Part shown: positions 7,172 to 16,114 of the stretch, one piece after another
Layout: each line of letters opens with the position of its first letter
Position numbering within the stretch: position 1 is the first letter of the stretch
NCBI RefSeq assembly: GCF_009861525.1
Contig: NZ_WVHL01000005.1
Location: 2,604,001 to 2,668,000, forward strand
From: Pseudomonas sp. LD120
GTDB taxonomy: Bacteria > Pseudomonadota > Gammaproteobacteria > Pseudomonadales > Pseudomonadaceae
Reading direction: 5' to 3'
Length of the DNA: 64,000 bases
Position numbers and translations under genes: made by a program
Notes under the pieces: model-generated
Told to the model about the DNA's origin: nothing
The model's input: the letters and a program-made list of their open reading frames with translations, nothing else
The model's database searches: none

Positions 7172-9083
7172 GAACCCCGTCAACGCCAGCTACGAAAAAC
7201 TCGCCCAGGACGCGATGGATAACCAGGCACCGCGCCCCAGGGTGGTGTGCGCAGCCTGCACCGAATTGGGGGTTCCATTCGCCCTCAATGGCCCGTCGGG
7301 GCCCCGAGATGCGGACCTGCTGTTGGGCATTCCGTCCCACGAGAAGGCGGCCACCAGCGACTGGTTTACCCGCAACCCGTGGATTAAGGACAAGGTTCAA
7401 AACTTCCGGGATGCCTACTTATTGCAGGTCATCGACAGCCTGGGAGCGACCCGTGGCGATGCCTATCTAGCCGAACTCTATGCCTTTGTCGCAGCCAAGG
7501 GTTACGAGTTCGTCTGCCTGGATGACGAAATGGACACCGAGGACTACGTCACCCCGCGCTTTTGGGCGCAAGTCGCCGGCATCCAACCAACACCGCCACA
7601 CATTGCCTGCGGCAATGGCAATTTCGTCTTCCATGATCGGCGGATCTATTTCTGGACCTTTACCAGCGCCCGCTACGCCGACGACCGTGCCATCGGCGCC
7701 TATGGCGAACGCTCTGTGCTGCCCAGTTTCAATTGGATCGTCAACGGCCAGTATGACCCGGCCAAAGCGGCAGAGGATCTGGCCCGGCACCTGCAACGGG
7801 CCAAGGACATCGACAAGACCTGGATGAAGGTCTTCGCCGTTACCGAGATCGTCTTTGGCGTCCTGGCCTTGATCCCGGTGGTGGGCATCGCGACCCGCGG
7901 CCTGTTCGGGGGCTACAAGGCCATTCGCTACACCATCGCCGCCATCGATACGGCGCTGGCCTTGAATGCCATCGGCAGCGGCAGCACCAAGCTCATTACT
8001 GGCGAAGACATCGACGTTGGGGAAAAGCTCTTCGCCAGCCTGGGACAGCTTGCCGATCCCAAGGACGGCGCAGAGCGCGGACGTCAGGTGTTCATGTTCA
8101 TCAACCTGGTCATGTTGACCCCCGCGGCCTTTGGCGGGGCGCGTTGGGTCTTGCGCAAGATACGTCGCGACGCGCCGGCCTCGGCCGCACTCGATGTCCA
8201 GGTCCTGAGCGAGGAGCAACGCAAGCGCCTGGGCGGCCACACCTCTGCCGAGCCCCTGGCCATCGAACTGCGCGGCAGCAAGCGTGAAGGCGGCTACAGC
8301 GCCAGGAACAGCGATCACCAGACGGGCGGCGGCGACTGGTTCGACCGCCCCTCGCTGGACACCAACAGCAGCCAGGTTGGCTACAGCTCCCCCATGGGCA
8401 AAGCCAACTACGCGGTCATGTCCAACACCTTGCGCAACCGACTCACCATGTTGATCGTGCAGCACTGCGGCAGCCTCAAGGTGGTGGGCAGAATCGGCAA
8501 GATCGTCGGTGATGCCGGCGAGGAAGCCTTTGCCGCGACCTTGATCGAAAAATGGGGGGTGCAGCCCAAACGCATTCTTGGCTACAGCGACAACGCCAAA
8601 GTCCCCAACCGCTTCGGCCTGTCCAACAAGAGCGGCCATGGACTCGACATGCTGGTGTGGGTCCCGCCACCGCCCTCGATCACCGTACGCGTCCCTACCG
8701 ATGCCGAGCGGCATTTTATTGATGGAGTCAAAGGCACGGCGCCGACCAAGACCTTGACCTTCGCCGAGGACACGCTGCTGGTGATTGAAACCAAGGCGAC
8801 TTTGGGAGGGGTGAAGACACCGGGGTTTAATAAGACGCAGAAGGATGGTGGGGTGAAAAAAATGAAGGAATTGAGAAAGAAAATTCGATTGATGATTGAA
8901 GGATGGACACCTGAAAAAATGGCGGAAATAGATCCAAATGTGGGCAAAAAAAATCAAGCTATTGATAGCGCCATAGACAGCGGAAAGATTGAATATTTTC
9001 ACGCACAAATATTCTTCGACTCTCAGGGTGGCTTGAGCAAACTGGTTGGAGATAGCTCTGGGGTTCAACTCAATACGTGGTGA
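7164..9083 (+). CDS. Probable T6SS effector with PD-(D/E)XK-like nuclease C-terminus
   Basis: 639 residues. Residues 1 to about 210 are an uncharacterised N-terminal region with cysteines (VVCAACTELG). A hydrophobic stretch near 225-250 (FAVTEIVFGVLALIPVVGI) could be one or two membrane segments. The C-terminal region shows SGHGLD495 followed about 47 residues later by VIE542-T-K544, the spacing of a PD-(D/E)XK nuclease core. Base composition becomes AT-rich after about 8810, as usual for exchanged toxin tips. It is encoded between a vgrG stub and an immunity-like gene, with a PAAR gene beyond. The toxin role is inferred from context and motif. Confidence 0.65.
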   Translation: MAENPVNASYEKLAQDAMDNQAPRPRVVCAACTELGVPFALNGPSGPRDADLLLGIPSHEKAATSDWFTRNPWIKDKVQNFRDAYLLQVIDSLGATRGDAYLAELYAFVAAKGYEFVCLDDEMDTEDYVTPRFWAQVAGIQPTPPHIACGNGNFVFHDRRIYFWTFTSARYADDRAIGAYGERSVLPSFNWIVNGQYDPAKAAEDLARHLQRAKDIDKTWMKVFAVTEIVFGVLALIPVVGIATRGLFGGYKAIRYTIAAIDTALALNAIGSGSTKLITGEDIDVGEKLFASLGQLADPKDGAERGRQVFMFINLVMLTPAAFGGARWVLRKIRRDAPASAALDVQVLSEEQRKRLGGHTSAEPLAIELRGSKREGGYSARNSDHQTGGGDWFDRPSLDTNSSQVGYSSPMGKANYAVMSNTLRNRLTMLIVQHCGSLKVVGRIGKIVGDAGEEAFAATLIEKWGVQPKRILGYSDNAKVPNRFGLSNKSGHGLDMLVWVPPPPSITVRVPTDAERHFIDGVKGTAPTKTLTFAEDTLLVIETKATLGGVKTPGFNKTQKDGGVKKMKELRKKIRLMIEGWTPEKMAEIDPNVGKKNQAIDSAIDSGKIEYFHAQIFFDSQGGLSKLVGDSSGVQLNTW

Positions 9084-9089
9084 AAAACA

Positions 9090-10004
9090 ATGACAAAAAA
9101 TGCGATGAGCAGACTAGAAAGAAGCTTGCGAAGAACAAAGGGATGGGCATCAGGGATGTCTTTTCCAGCAACTTCCTTTGAGGAGTATCTCGAAGGTAAG
9201 GGAAGAGTCGGCTTGGCCATTAGTGGAACACATGGTTTTTTTGCATTAGGTATGCAGAAGGTGCAGCAAAGCTTGCTTACTGCCGGATCAGGACAATGGA
9301 GCTTGGCTAACCAACACATGGCCCACGGTTTTTCACGAATGCTTTATGCAGAAGCAATAGATATAAAAAATGTAGAGGCCACTAATCGTGAGTCAGCCGG
9401 TGATTTGGACGGCGCCGCTCACCTGATGTTAGGAGCTATCGCTACAGGGCAACCTGAACTGGTAAAGCCCTACCATGAGACATTGTTCGCCGGTATCGAA
9501 GGTAACTATGGCGTTCGCGACGGTCATGACCTCCCCCTCGGCAGCACCCTTCGCTACGCCGCCTTTGGCTTGAGCATTATCGGCGACTGGCTGGGTCAAC
9601 CCCTTGATCTTGAAAAGCATGCCTTGCCCCGTGACTTGGCTTGGGGGCAACTGGTCGCTCACTGGCGCCATCCCGACCCCGATGTATTGCTCTCTGCGCT
9701 ACTGCTGGCTTGTGATACCCACGTGGAGCGCATCGCGCTAACAGAACGCGAAAGCGACAGCGGCAAGTTTGAATTCGGTTCGGTTTTTCTGGCCGTACAC
9801 CCCACCGAAATCCTCGCTGTCTTGCGTCTGCGTGACCTACTTGGCCTGCCTAACCCCAAAGAAATCGACCACCCCTTGATGAAGACGCCTTACGCCGCGA
9901 TCACTTGCCTGCCGGGGGCCGTCACCGAGCGCGACGAGTTGCTGGAGCAGTTTCTGGCCGTTGTACGTCAGCGTGATCCGCAGGTTTTGCCAGTGGGGCT
10001 GTGA
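9090..10004 (+). CDS. Probable immunity protein for the preceding effector
   Basis: 304 residues, starting 6 bases after the effector stop. It has no signal peptide and no membrane segment, as expected for a cytoplasmic immunity protein against a nuclease. It is helical in appearance and somewhat like large Imm49-type immunity proteins, but I cannot confirm the family. The first ~300 bases are AT-rich like the toxin tip, while the rest returns to the genome average, which suggests the exchange point lies inside the gene. Confidence 0.6.
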   Translation: MTKNAMSRLERSLRRTKGWASGMSFPATSFEEYLEGKGRVGLAISGTHGFFALGMQKVQQSLLTAGSGQWSLANQHMAHGFSRMLYAEAIDIKNVEATNRESAGDLDGAAHLMLGAIATGQPELVKPYHETLFAGIEGNYGVRDGHDLPLGSTLRYAAFGLSIIGDWLGQPLDLEKHALPRDLAWGQLVAHWRHPDPDVLLSALLLACDTHVERIALTERESDSGKFEFGSVFLAVHPTEILAVLRLRDLLGLPNPKEIDHPLMKTPYAAITCLPGAVTERDELLEQFLAVVRQRDPQVLPVGL

Positions 10005-10047
10005 GCCATGAGCACAAGCGAACACCCTCAATGGAAAGGGAAGAAAC

Positions 10048-10317
10048 ATGTCAGGACGAGGTGCAATTCGCTTGGGTGACCGTCACTCAGGCGGTGGGAG
10101 CATGATTGAAGCCAGCGGCTTTCCGGTGAATGGCATTGTCCAATGCCTGCTCGGCGATAAAGCCCTTTGCCCGACCCACCTGGGTACTTATGTCCTGGTG
10201 TCCGGTGGTGACGGCAGCGCGATCCATAATGGCCGCCCGATGGCATTTGAGCCCGCGACACTGGCCTGTGGTTGCAGTGTCGTGTCGTCTTGTACCGTCC
10301 AATATGCTAAGGCATAA
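10048..10317 (+). CDS. PAAR-domain spike-tip protein
   Basis: 89 residues with GDRHSGGGS near the N-terminus, GDKALCPTH in the middle and SGGDGSAIHNGRPMAFEPATLACGC near the C-terminus. This is the layout of small PAAR proteins, which cap the VgrG spike of type VI secretion systems. It ends the effector module. The stop codon lies within the first copies of a heptamer repeat. Confidence 0.82.
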   Translation: MSGRGAIRLGDRHSGGGSMIEASGFPVNGIVQCLLGDKALCPTHLGTYVLVSGGDGSAIHNGRPMAFEPATLACGCSVVSSCTVQYAKA

Positions 10318-10378
10318 GGCATAAGGCATAAGGCATAAGGCATAAGGCATAAGGCATAAGGCATAAGGCATAAGGCAT
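10309..10378. repeat. Ten perfect tandem copies of the heptamer AAGGCAT
   Basis: AAGGCAT is repeated ten times without any mismatch from 10309 to 10378. It fills the space between the convergent PAAR gene and MFS gene. The PAAR stop (10315-10317) falls in the first two copies, so a change in copy number would not alter the protein. Confidence 0.95.
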
Positions 10379-10384
10379 CTCACC

Positions 10385-11671
10385 TCACTGCAACTTGAGT
10401 TTTCTCCCCGCCATCAGAATCGCACTGACACTCAGGCAGGCCGCCAGCATCAGGTAGAAACTCGGTGCCAGTGGCGAGCCGGTCAGCGCAATCAGGCCGG
10501 TGGCGATCACCGGGGCAAAACCGCCGAAGATCGTGACGCCGAGGTTGTAGTTTAAGGACATGCCGGTGACGCGGGTGCGCACGGGGAAGATGTCCGCCAT
10601 CAACGATGGCAGGGGGGCGAAGTACACCGCCTTGATCAGGGCCATCAGCGCTACCACCAGCAGCAGGGAGCTGGCGCTGGGGTGGCTGTTGAGCCAGAGG
10701 AATGCGGGCAGGATTGCCACGGCGTAGAGCACCGCCGCTGTCGGCATGATTTTCAGGCGTCCGATATGGCCGGACAGGTAGCCGACGATGGGCGTGACGA
10801 AGGTCAGGATCAGGCCGCCAGTGAGGGTCGCCAAAAAGCCCGAGGACTGGGAAATGTCCAGGCGGGTGGCGGCGTAGGAGGGCATGTACTGGATCATGTA
10901 GTTCGAGGCGGTGGACACCACCAGGGTGCCCATGGCGATCAGCAGCAGGGTCTTTTGACTGATCAGGACTTCGCGCAGGGGGCGTTCTCCCGGTTCGCTG
11001 GCTTTGAAGTCCGGTGACTCGTCCACCGTGCGGCGGATGTACAGGCCCACCGGGCCCAGCAGCAGGCCGAAGAAAAACGGCACGCGCCAGCCCCAGTCGA
11101 GCATCTGCTGGGCATCGAGGTGCTTGGTCAGGAAGTAGCCGAAGGTTGAGGCGATGACTACGCCAAAGCCCTGGCTGGCGAATTGCAGGCTGGCGACAAA
11201 GTGTCGGGTGCGCGCTGGTGCGTGTTCCAGCATGAAGGCGGTGGAGGTGCCGAATTCGCCGCCGGCGGAGAAGCCTTGCAGCAGCCGGGCCAGGAGGATG
11301 CCGATGGGCGCGGCGAGGCCCAGGGTGGCGTAGCTGGGCATGATGGCGATCAGCAGGGTGCCTGCCAGCATGATCAGGATCGACAGGGTCAGGGCTTTCT
11401 TGCGGCCCCGGCGGTCGGCGTAGGAGCCCAGGACCGCCGCGCCCAGAGGGCGGATCAGGAACGAGATGCCGAAGGTGGCGAAGGCCAGTAGTAGGGAGAA
11501 GGTCGGGTCGGCGGTGGGAAAGAACACCTGGCTGATGGTCAGGGCGAAGTAGGCGTAGATCGACAGGTCGAACCACTCCAGGGTGTTGCCGATCAAGGCG
11601 GCGCCTATGGGTTTCCACAGGGCTTTGGGTTCGACTCGGATCGCGGTCGAGGTGGCGGCTAACGCTGTCAT
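10385..11671 (-). CDS. MFS transporter, metabolite:H+ symporter (MHS) family
   Basis: 428 residues with 12 predicted membrane segments. The conserved MFS motif between segments 2 and 3 is present (GSYADRRGRKKAL), and IGNTLEWFDL near the N-terminus and RLLQGFSAGGEFG are typical of the ProP/ShiA/CitA-like MHS group. The substrate cannot be deduced, but a peptidase gene lies 75 bp upstream on the same strand. The pair may take up and cleave a peptide-like or acylated compound. Confidence 0.85.
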   Translation of the reverse strand: MTALAATSTAIRVEPKALWKPIGAALIGNTLEWFDLSIYAYFALTISQVFFPTADPTFSLLLAFATFGISFLIRPLGAAVLGSYADRRGRKKALTLSILIMLAGTLLIAIMPSYATLGLAAPIGILLARLLQGFSAGGEFGTSTAFMLEHAPARTRHFVASLQFASQGFGVVIASTFGYFLTKHLDAQQMLDWGWRVPFFFGLLLGPVGLYIRRTVDESPDFKASEPGERPLREVLISQKTLLLIAMGTLVVSTASNYMIQYMPSYAATRLDISQSSGFLATLTGGLILTFVTPIVGYLSGHIGRLKIMPTAAVLYAVAILPAFLWLNSHPSASSLLLVVALMALIKAVYFAPLPSLMADIFPVRTRVTGMSLNYNLGVTIFGGFAPVIATGLIALTGSPLAPSFYLMLAACLSVSAILMAGRKLKLQ

Positions 11672-11746
11672 ACAGGACGCTCCTGCTTATTGTTGGATTT
11701 TGAGCGACAGGTGCCCGAACTGAGTCGGGCGGGGTAAGCGATGGCC

Positions 11747-13126
11747 TCAGGCTCGGGGCAGGTCCCCCAGGTCCCAGAACAGGGCCGTCATGATCTCCAG
11801 GCCCTCGCGAATCACCGGCAGCAGCAGGTGTTCGTCCGGGGCGTGCTGCGAGCAGCCGGGGTAGGAGTGGGGAATCCACAGGGTCGGCAGCCCCAGCACG
11901 TCAGCGAAGATGTCGTTGGGTAGGGTGCCCGCCAGGTTCGGCAGCAGGGCCAGACGCTGGGAGCTGCTGTTGCCGATGGAGGCTTTGGCGAAGCGGACCC
12001 AGGGGTTGTCCGGGTCCAGGCGGGTGGCCGGAGAGCAGCGCTCCATGACGACTTCCACCTGGCTGAAACCTTCGCGGTCCAGGTGCGCCCGCAGCAGGCT
12101 TTCCAGCTGCTGCCAGGGTGTGCCGAGGACAAAGCGCAATTGGCAGAAGGCCACGGCCCGCGGCGGAATCGCGTTCACCGGTTTTTGCGGGTTGCCGGTG
12201 CTGAAGGCGAGGATTTCCAGGGTGTTCCAGGCGAACAGGCGCTCGCCCAGGGTCAGCCCCGGTTCGCCCCAGGCTTCGTCCAGCGGGCGGCCCAGGGAGT
12301 CGCGGTCAATCTCCAGGTCGGCGATGGCGGCGCGCACATTCTCGGGAATGTTCGCCGGCAGCAGTTCGCGGCAGCGGATGCGGCCGGCCTGGTCCACCAG
12401 GCTGGCCAGGGCGTTGGCCAGTACCACGCCGGGGTTGCTCATCACCCCGCCCCAGTTGCCCGAGTGCAGGCCCTTGTCCCGGGTGTTGACCTCCAGGCGG
12501 AACTGCGCCGAGCCGCGGGAACCGAGGAACAGCGTCGGCCGGGTCTGATTCAGCCGGGGGCCGTCGGAGGCGATGAACACATCAGCCCGCAACAGTTCGC
12601 GCTGCTCCTGGCACAGTTGGCGCAGCCCTGGGGAACCGGCTTCCTCGCCCATCTCGAACAGCAGCTTGAGGTTGAAACCCAGGCGCCCGTCTCGGGCCTT
12701 GAGCACTTGCTCCAGGGCGGTCAGGTTGATGCTGTGCTGGCCCTTGTTGTCGGCGGTGCCACGGCCGTACCAGCGTTCGCCCTCCAGGGTCAGTTGCCAG
12801 GGGTCCAGGCCTGTGCGCCACTGTTCGGCGTAACCGGGCACCACGTCGCCGTGGCCGTAGCTGAGCACCGTGTGCAGGGCTGGGTCTTCCAGGCGCGTGG
12901 CAATCAGGAACGGCCCACCGGCCTCGGGGTTGGCCAGCATGTGGCAGTCGAAGCCCAGGCGCTGCAGCAGCGGCTGGATTTCCTCCTGCAGGTAGCGCGG
13001 CAGTTCATCGGCGTGGGCCGGGTCCTGGCTGTCGCTGCGAAACGCCACCCGGCGTCGCAGGTCCTGTTCAAAGTGTCCGTCGTCCAGGTATTGGCGAACG
13101 CCGGCGAGGGCAGCTTGCTTGGTCAT
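11747..13126 (-). CDS. M20-family metallopeptidase
   Basis: 459 residues from the ATG at 13126, which has GGAG upstream; a longer frame from 13174 is unlikely. Metal-site motifs of the M20 family are visible: YGHGDVVPG, GRGTADNKGQ (bridging Asp), EMGEEAGSPG (catalytic Glu pair) and a late PHSYPGCSQHAPDEH. A dipeptidase-like hydrolase is most likely. It lies in tandem with the MFS gene and is divergent from a LysR gene that probably controls both. Confidence 0.83.
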   Translation of the reverse strand: MTKQAALAGVRQYLDDGHFEQDLRRRVAFRSDSQDPAHADELPRYLQEEIQPLLQRLGFDCHMLANPEAGGPFLIATRLEDPALHTVLSYGHGDVVPGYAEQWRTGLDPWQLTLEGERWYGRGTADNKGQHSINLTALEQVLKARDGRLGFNLKLLFEMGEEAGSPGLRQLCQEQRELLRADVFIASDGPRLNQTRPTLFLGSRGSAQFRLEVNTRDKGLHSGNWGGVMSNPGVVLANALASLVDQAGRIRCRELLPANIPENVRAAIADLEIDRDSLGRPLDEAWGEPGLTLGERLFAWNTLEILAFSTGNPQKPVNAIPPRAVAFCQLRFVLGTPWQQLESLLRAHLDREGFSQVEVVMERCSPATRLDPDNPWVRFAKASIGNSSSQRLALLPNLAGTLPNDIFADVLGLPTLWIPHSYPGCSQHAPDEHLLLPVIREGLEIMTALFWDLGDLPRA

Positions 13127-13242
13127 TGCAACTCCGGTCGGGCAAGGGGACGGGCCCATGGTGGAGTCGGGCAAGGCATCTGTATATTGCTGTTTTTTGA
13201 AGGCATGATTCTAAAAATTGGATGCTTCGCGAGGGGATGCAG

Positions 13243-14127
13243 ATGGACTATCGGTATTTTCTGGCGGTGATCGATGCTGGCTCCCTGGCCGCGGCGGGGG
13301 AGCGTTTGCATATCGCCCCCAGCGCGGTGAGCCGGCAGATTGCCCTGCTGGAAGAGAGCGTCGGCGTGGCGCTGTTCGAGCGGCGCCCACGGGGCATGCA
13401 ACTCACCGCCGCCGGCGAAGCCCTGGCCGAACACGCCCGGCGCACCTGGCTGGAACAGGAGAACATCCTCGCCGAACTACGGGGCGAGGGTTACCCGGGG
13501 GCCAAGGTGATCCGCCTGGTGTCCACCGAGGGCCTGTCGAGGTATTTCCTGCCGCGGGTGCTGCTGGGGCATTACCGCCTGCGGCCCGGAGCCGAGTACC
13601 GCCTGGACGTGATCTCGCCCCACGAGTGCGTGCAGCGCATTCGCCGGGGCGAGGCGGACGTGGGGCTGACCTTCAGCACCGAGCCGGTGGAGGGGGTCAA
13701 TGTGTGCTACTCGATTCGCTCGCCGATTCGCGCCCTGATGCGCGCGGGGCATCCGCTGGCCAGTGCCGGGGTGCTGTCACTGGAGCAGGTGCAGGCGTTT
13801 CCGGTGGCCTTGACGCCCAAGGGCACCACCCAGCGGCAACTGCTGGACCTGGTGTGCCAGATGGACGGCCTGAGCTTCGAGCAGGTGATGACCTGCAACT
13901 TTTCCGGGGCCCTGCATGAGTTTGTCCGCCAGTCCGATACGGTGGCCTTTGCCAGCGCCATCAGTGGCGAGGGGCGGGGGATGGATGGGCTGGTATCGGT
14001 GCCGCTGTCCAACCCGCGCTTGGGGGACCGGGACATTCAGGTGCTGACCATGCCCAAGCGGGTGTTGCCGCAGAGCCTGGCGTTTTTTATCGAGACCTTG
14101 ATTGCGCGGTTGCAGCAGGAGGGCTGA
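13243..14127 (+). CDS. LysR-family transcriptional regulator
   Basis: About 294 residues. The ATG at 13243 has GAGGGG 6 bases upstream and gives the usual MDYRYFLAVIDAGSLAAAGE start; in-frame ATGs at 13222 and 13237 are less likely. The N-terminal winged helix (SAVSRQIALLEESVGVALFERRPRGMQLT) and the LysR substrate-binding domain are both present. It diverges from the M20 peptidase gene with 116 bp between, so it probably regulates the peptidase/transporter pair. Confidence 0.85.
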   Translation: MDYRYFLAVIDAGSLAAAGERLHIAPSAVSRQIALLEESVGVALFERRPRGMQLTAAGEALAEHARRTWLEQENILAELRGEGYPGAKVIRLVSTEGLSRYFLPRVLLGHYRLRPGAEYRLDVISPHECVQRIRRGEADVGLTFSTEPVEGVNVCYSIRSPIRALMRAGHPLASAGVLSLEQVQAFPVALTPKGTTQRQLLDLVCQMDGLSFEQVMTCNFSGALHEFVRQSDTVAFASAISGEGRGMDGLVSVPLSNPRLGDRDIQVLTMPKRVLPQSLAFFIETLIARLQQEG

Positions 14128-14272
14128 GCGATGCGGCTGATTGTGGCTCAGGCTGTTTGCGCTGCTCGTGGTTAACGGCGGGTGCCGATCAACCTCTTGT
14201 ACACGGCTATGGGCCAAGCCTTGCTTGTGGCTTGGATGCAAAAAACTACCTGTGGATGGAGGCATTCAATCG

Positions 14273-14527
14273 TTGAAAACGCTGAAAAAATTTACCGTGC
14301 ATGGCACCGCTGTGGGCAGTGACCAGAGCATCCAGCTGGACGAGATTTCGATTCTCGCCGAGCCGGACACGCTCAGGGCGCTGGGTGAGTTCCTGATCAA
14401 GGCTTCAGCTGACATGGCGGCCAATGGCCTGGAGCATGTGCACCTGCAAGATGTGATCGAGCACTTCTCGCACCAGGATCATGTGGATGTGATTGCCCTC
14501 AACCGGGCGCTGATCAAGCCTGCCTGA
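14273..14527 (+). CDS. Small hypothetical protein, possibly Imm32-like immunity protein
   Basis: 84 residues starting at a TTG (14273) that has GGAGG at 14258-14262. The frame extends further upstream, but that part has a nonsense-like composition. The sequence carries a leucine-rich helix (LRALGEFLIKASADMA) followed by EHVHLQDVI, which resembles small Imm32-type immunity proteins. I am not certain of the family. No toxin gene is adjacent, so it would be an orphan. Confidence 0.5.
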   Translation: MKTLKKFTVHGTAVGSDQSIQLDEISILAEPDTLRALGEFLIKASADMAANGLEHVHLQDVIEHFSHQDHVDVIALNRALIKPA

Positions 14528-14549
14528 GGCATCGCCGTGCGCGGCCCGG

Positions 14550-14906
14550 CTATATGTTGCGAATCCTCTCGTTGACCCTGAGTTCGAACTTAAAGCCAAT
14601 GCCCACGTCATTCAGGGTTTCGGTAACCCGGGCCATGAAGTACTCGGCCTGCTCGGGCAGTTCATACAAGCCTACGACCTGGATGATCGGGTACTTGCCA
14701 TAGGCGCCGGGGATCTCGGTGCAGATCTGGCCGCTTTCGATGAAGGCGATGTAGCTGTTGATTTTCTCTTGCAGCAAGAGCAGGTGTTCGCCTTGTTCCG
14801 CCTTGTTGCCCCATTCGAGGTGGTCGGTCATCACCAGCAACAGGCTGTCGGGCGGGTCTTTGGGAATTGCCCAGAAATCGATGACTTTGGGATTGGTGAT
14901 GGACAC
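14550..14906 (-). CDS. DUF6572-like protein
   Basis: 118 residues. The N-terminal block VIDFWAIPKDPPDSLLLVMTDHLEWG and central YPIIQVVGLYELPEQAEYF match the pattern I recall for DUF6572 proteins, often found near polymorphic toxin genes. It is convergent with the small gene at 14273. A function in immunity is conjecture. Confidence 0.6.
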   Translation of the reverse strand: MSITNPKVIDFWAIPKDPPDSLLLVMTDHLEWGNKAEQGEHLLLLQEKINSYIAFIESGQICTEIPGAYGKYPIIQVVGLYELPEQAEYFMARVTETLNDVGIGFKFELRVNERIRNI

Positions 14907-14942
14907 GTCTGATCCTTAACGAGGTCGGCGCAAGCATTTCAT

Positions 14943-15446
14943 TTACCGGGTCACTGAGCGCCAGGTCACCAGTCCATACAGGCCATGCTCGGACTTCAGG
15001 TAGTTGAGTGTGTTCTGTGCCTCGGCCTTTTCTTCGAACGGGCCGGCAAAAAGGTGTGGTGGTTCATCGAGAATGGTGGGGATGTCGATGAGCCCCATCT
15101 GTGCAGCCAGGCGTTCAAACTCTTCATCGGTTTGAGCGCTGATGCGCGTTACCCAACCGCTGCGATCCCTCAAGGCGATAGGCTCCACTTCGGCGCCGCA
15201 GCGCTTGCAGCGTGAGGCGCTGGCGTTGATGTCCTCAGTGCAGGCAGGACAAGGGCGCAGGTCCTCATGCACCAGCGCATCAACGCCAGTCTTTGCCAGC
15301 CGTGGCATCAACCACACGGCAAGCAGGGCGACGCCAGGAAAGAACAGCCCGATTGCAAACCATCTTGGCCCCGAGCGCCCACGTGTACTGGCAGCGTAAG
15401 CGGTTATTGCCGTGAGAATGAGCCAGAGGGGGAGCGAGACGCCCAT
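14943..15446 (-). CDS. Small membrane protein with zinc ribbon and SPOR-like tail
   Basis: 167 residues from the ATG at 15446 (AAGGAG upstream). Two membrane segments occupy about residues 1-50 (LPLWLILTAITAYA; WFAIGLFFPGVALLAVWLM). A CPAC...CKRCG zinc-ribbon follows. The last ~45 residues (LFAGPFEEKAEAQNTLNYL) resemble a short SPOR-like fold. The role is unknown. It is probably co-transcribed with the small gene upstream at 15739. Confidence 0.6.
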   Translation of the reverse strand: MGVSLPLWLILTAITAYAASTRGRSGPRWFAIGLFFPGVALLAVWLMPRLAKTGVDALVHEDLRPCPACTEDINASASRCKRCGAEVEPIALRDRSGWVTRISAQTDEEFERLAAQMGLIDIPTILDEPPHLFAGPFEEKAEAQNTLNYLKSEHGLYGLVTWRSVTR

Positions 15447-15532
15447 TGCAACTCCTTGTGTTGAGGTGTGAGTACAGCTCCCGCTGAACGGGGGGTTGCA
15501 AAATATCCGTTCTTTGGCTGCGGCACCATCCG

Positions 15533-15739
15533 TCAAGCGCAAAGACAGTTGCCTGCCTCGCACTCCAGGAAAAAGTCTTTGTTGATCGAATCCAATAGCA
15601 GTGACTTGACGATCTGCAGTGCGTTTTCGTTTTTGCCGCCCACGCGCATGCCGATCTCAAGCTCGTAGGAAGGCAGGGGCGCAGGGCTGGGGAAGGTCGG
15701 CCGTAGCGCCTTCAGCGCGCAGGCGCCGGGTACGGCCAT
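15533..15739 (-). CDS. Small hypothetical protein
   Basis: 68 residues with AGGA upstream of the start. The composition is protein-like (YELEIGMRVGGKNENALQIVKSLLLDSINKDFFLECEAGNCLCA), with a cysteine-rich end (CEAGNCLC). It precedes the zinc-ribbon membrane protein on the same strand. No family is recognised. Confidence 0.45.
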   Translation of the reverse strand: MAVPGACALKALRPTFPSPAPLPSYELEIGMRVGGKNENALQIVKSLLLDSINKDFFLECEAGNCLCA

Positions 15740-15779
15740 GGAGGTATTCCTGCGCGCTGCTCAATCGGGGAGCGCGCAG

Positions 15780-16050
15780 CTGGGGTGGTATTTGGGGGCG
15801 GCTATGTGTGGAGGCAGGACAACCATGGAACCTGTCGCCAGAAACCCTCCGACCGCGCTTCTTATTGGGCGCGTGATGACCGCCATTGCATTGACTGGTT
15901 CGCTGGGGAGGATGAGAAGCCGCCGACTGCAGAAGGCCTGCAAGGGGGCACTTGGTGTCCGACCCAGAGGCGAGGGAGCAGGGGGTACAGGGTCGATTGA
16001 TTCCTTACAAGTCGCCCCGACGCATAGCACGGCGGATGACGCTCATCTGA
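15780..16050 (+). pseudogene. Decayed duplicate of the gene at 18181
   Basis: From 15893 the sequence can be read as DWFAGEDEKPPTAEGLQGG... and then, after small deletions, RGYRVD. This matches EWFDGEDENSPPEEGLQGV...EGYRVKID in the intact gene at 18532-18650. The DNA of the two blocks aligns directly, with short deletions and frameshifts in this copy. The two lie on either side of the OPT transporter gene. The upstream limit of homology is unclear. Confidence 0.7.
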
Positions 16051-16114
16051 ACCTTCTGCCGATACAGCGCTCATTGGTTAAGTCGTGTTGTCTGATTGCC
16101 GAAAAGGAGTTCGC

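Noticed and set aside
10087..10383. Minus-strand frame with repeated MPYALCL units
   Set aside because: The repeats are only the translation of the AAGGCAT heptamer array; the rest is antisense to the PAAR gene.
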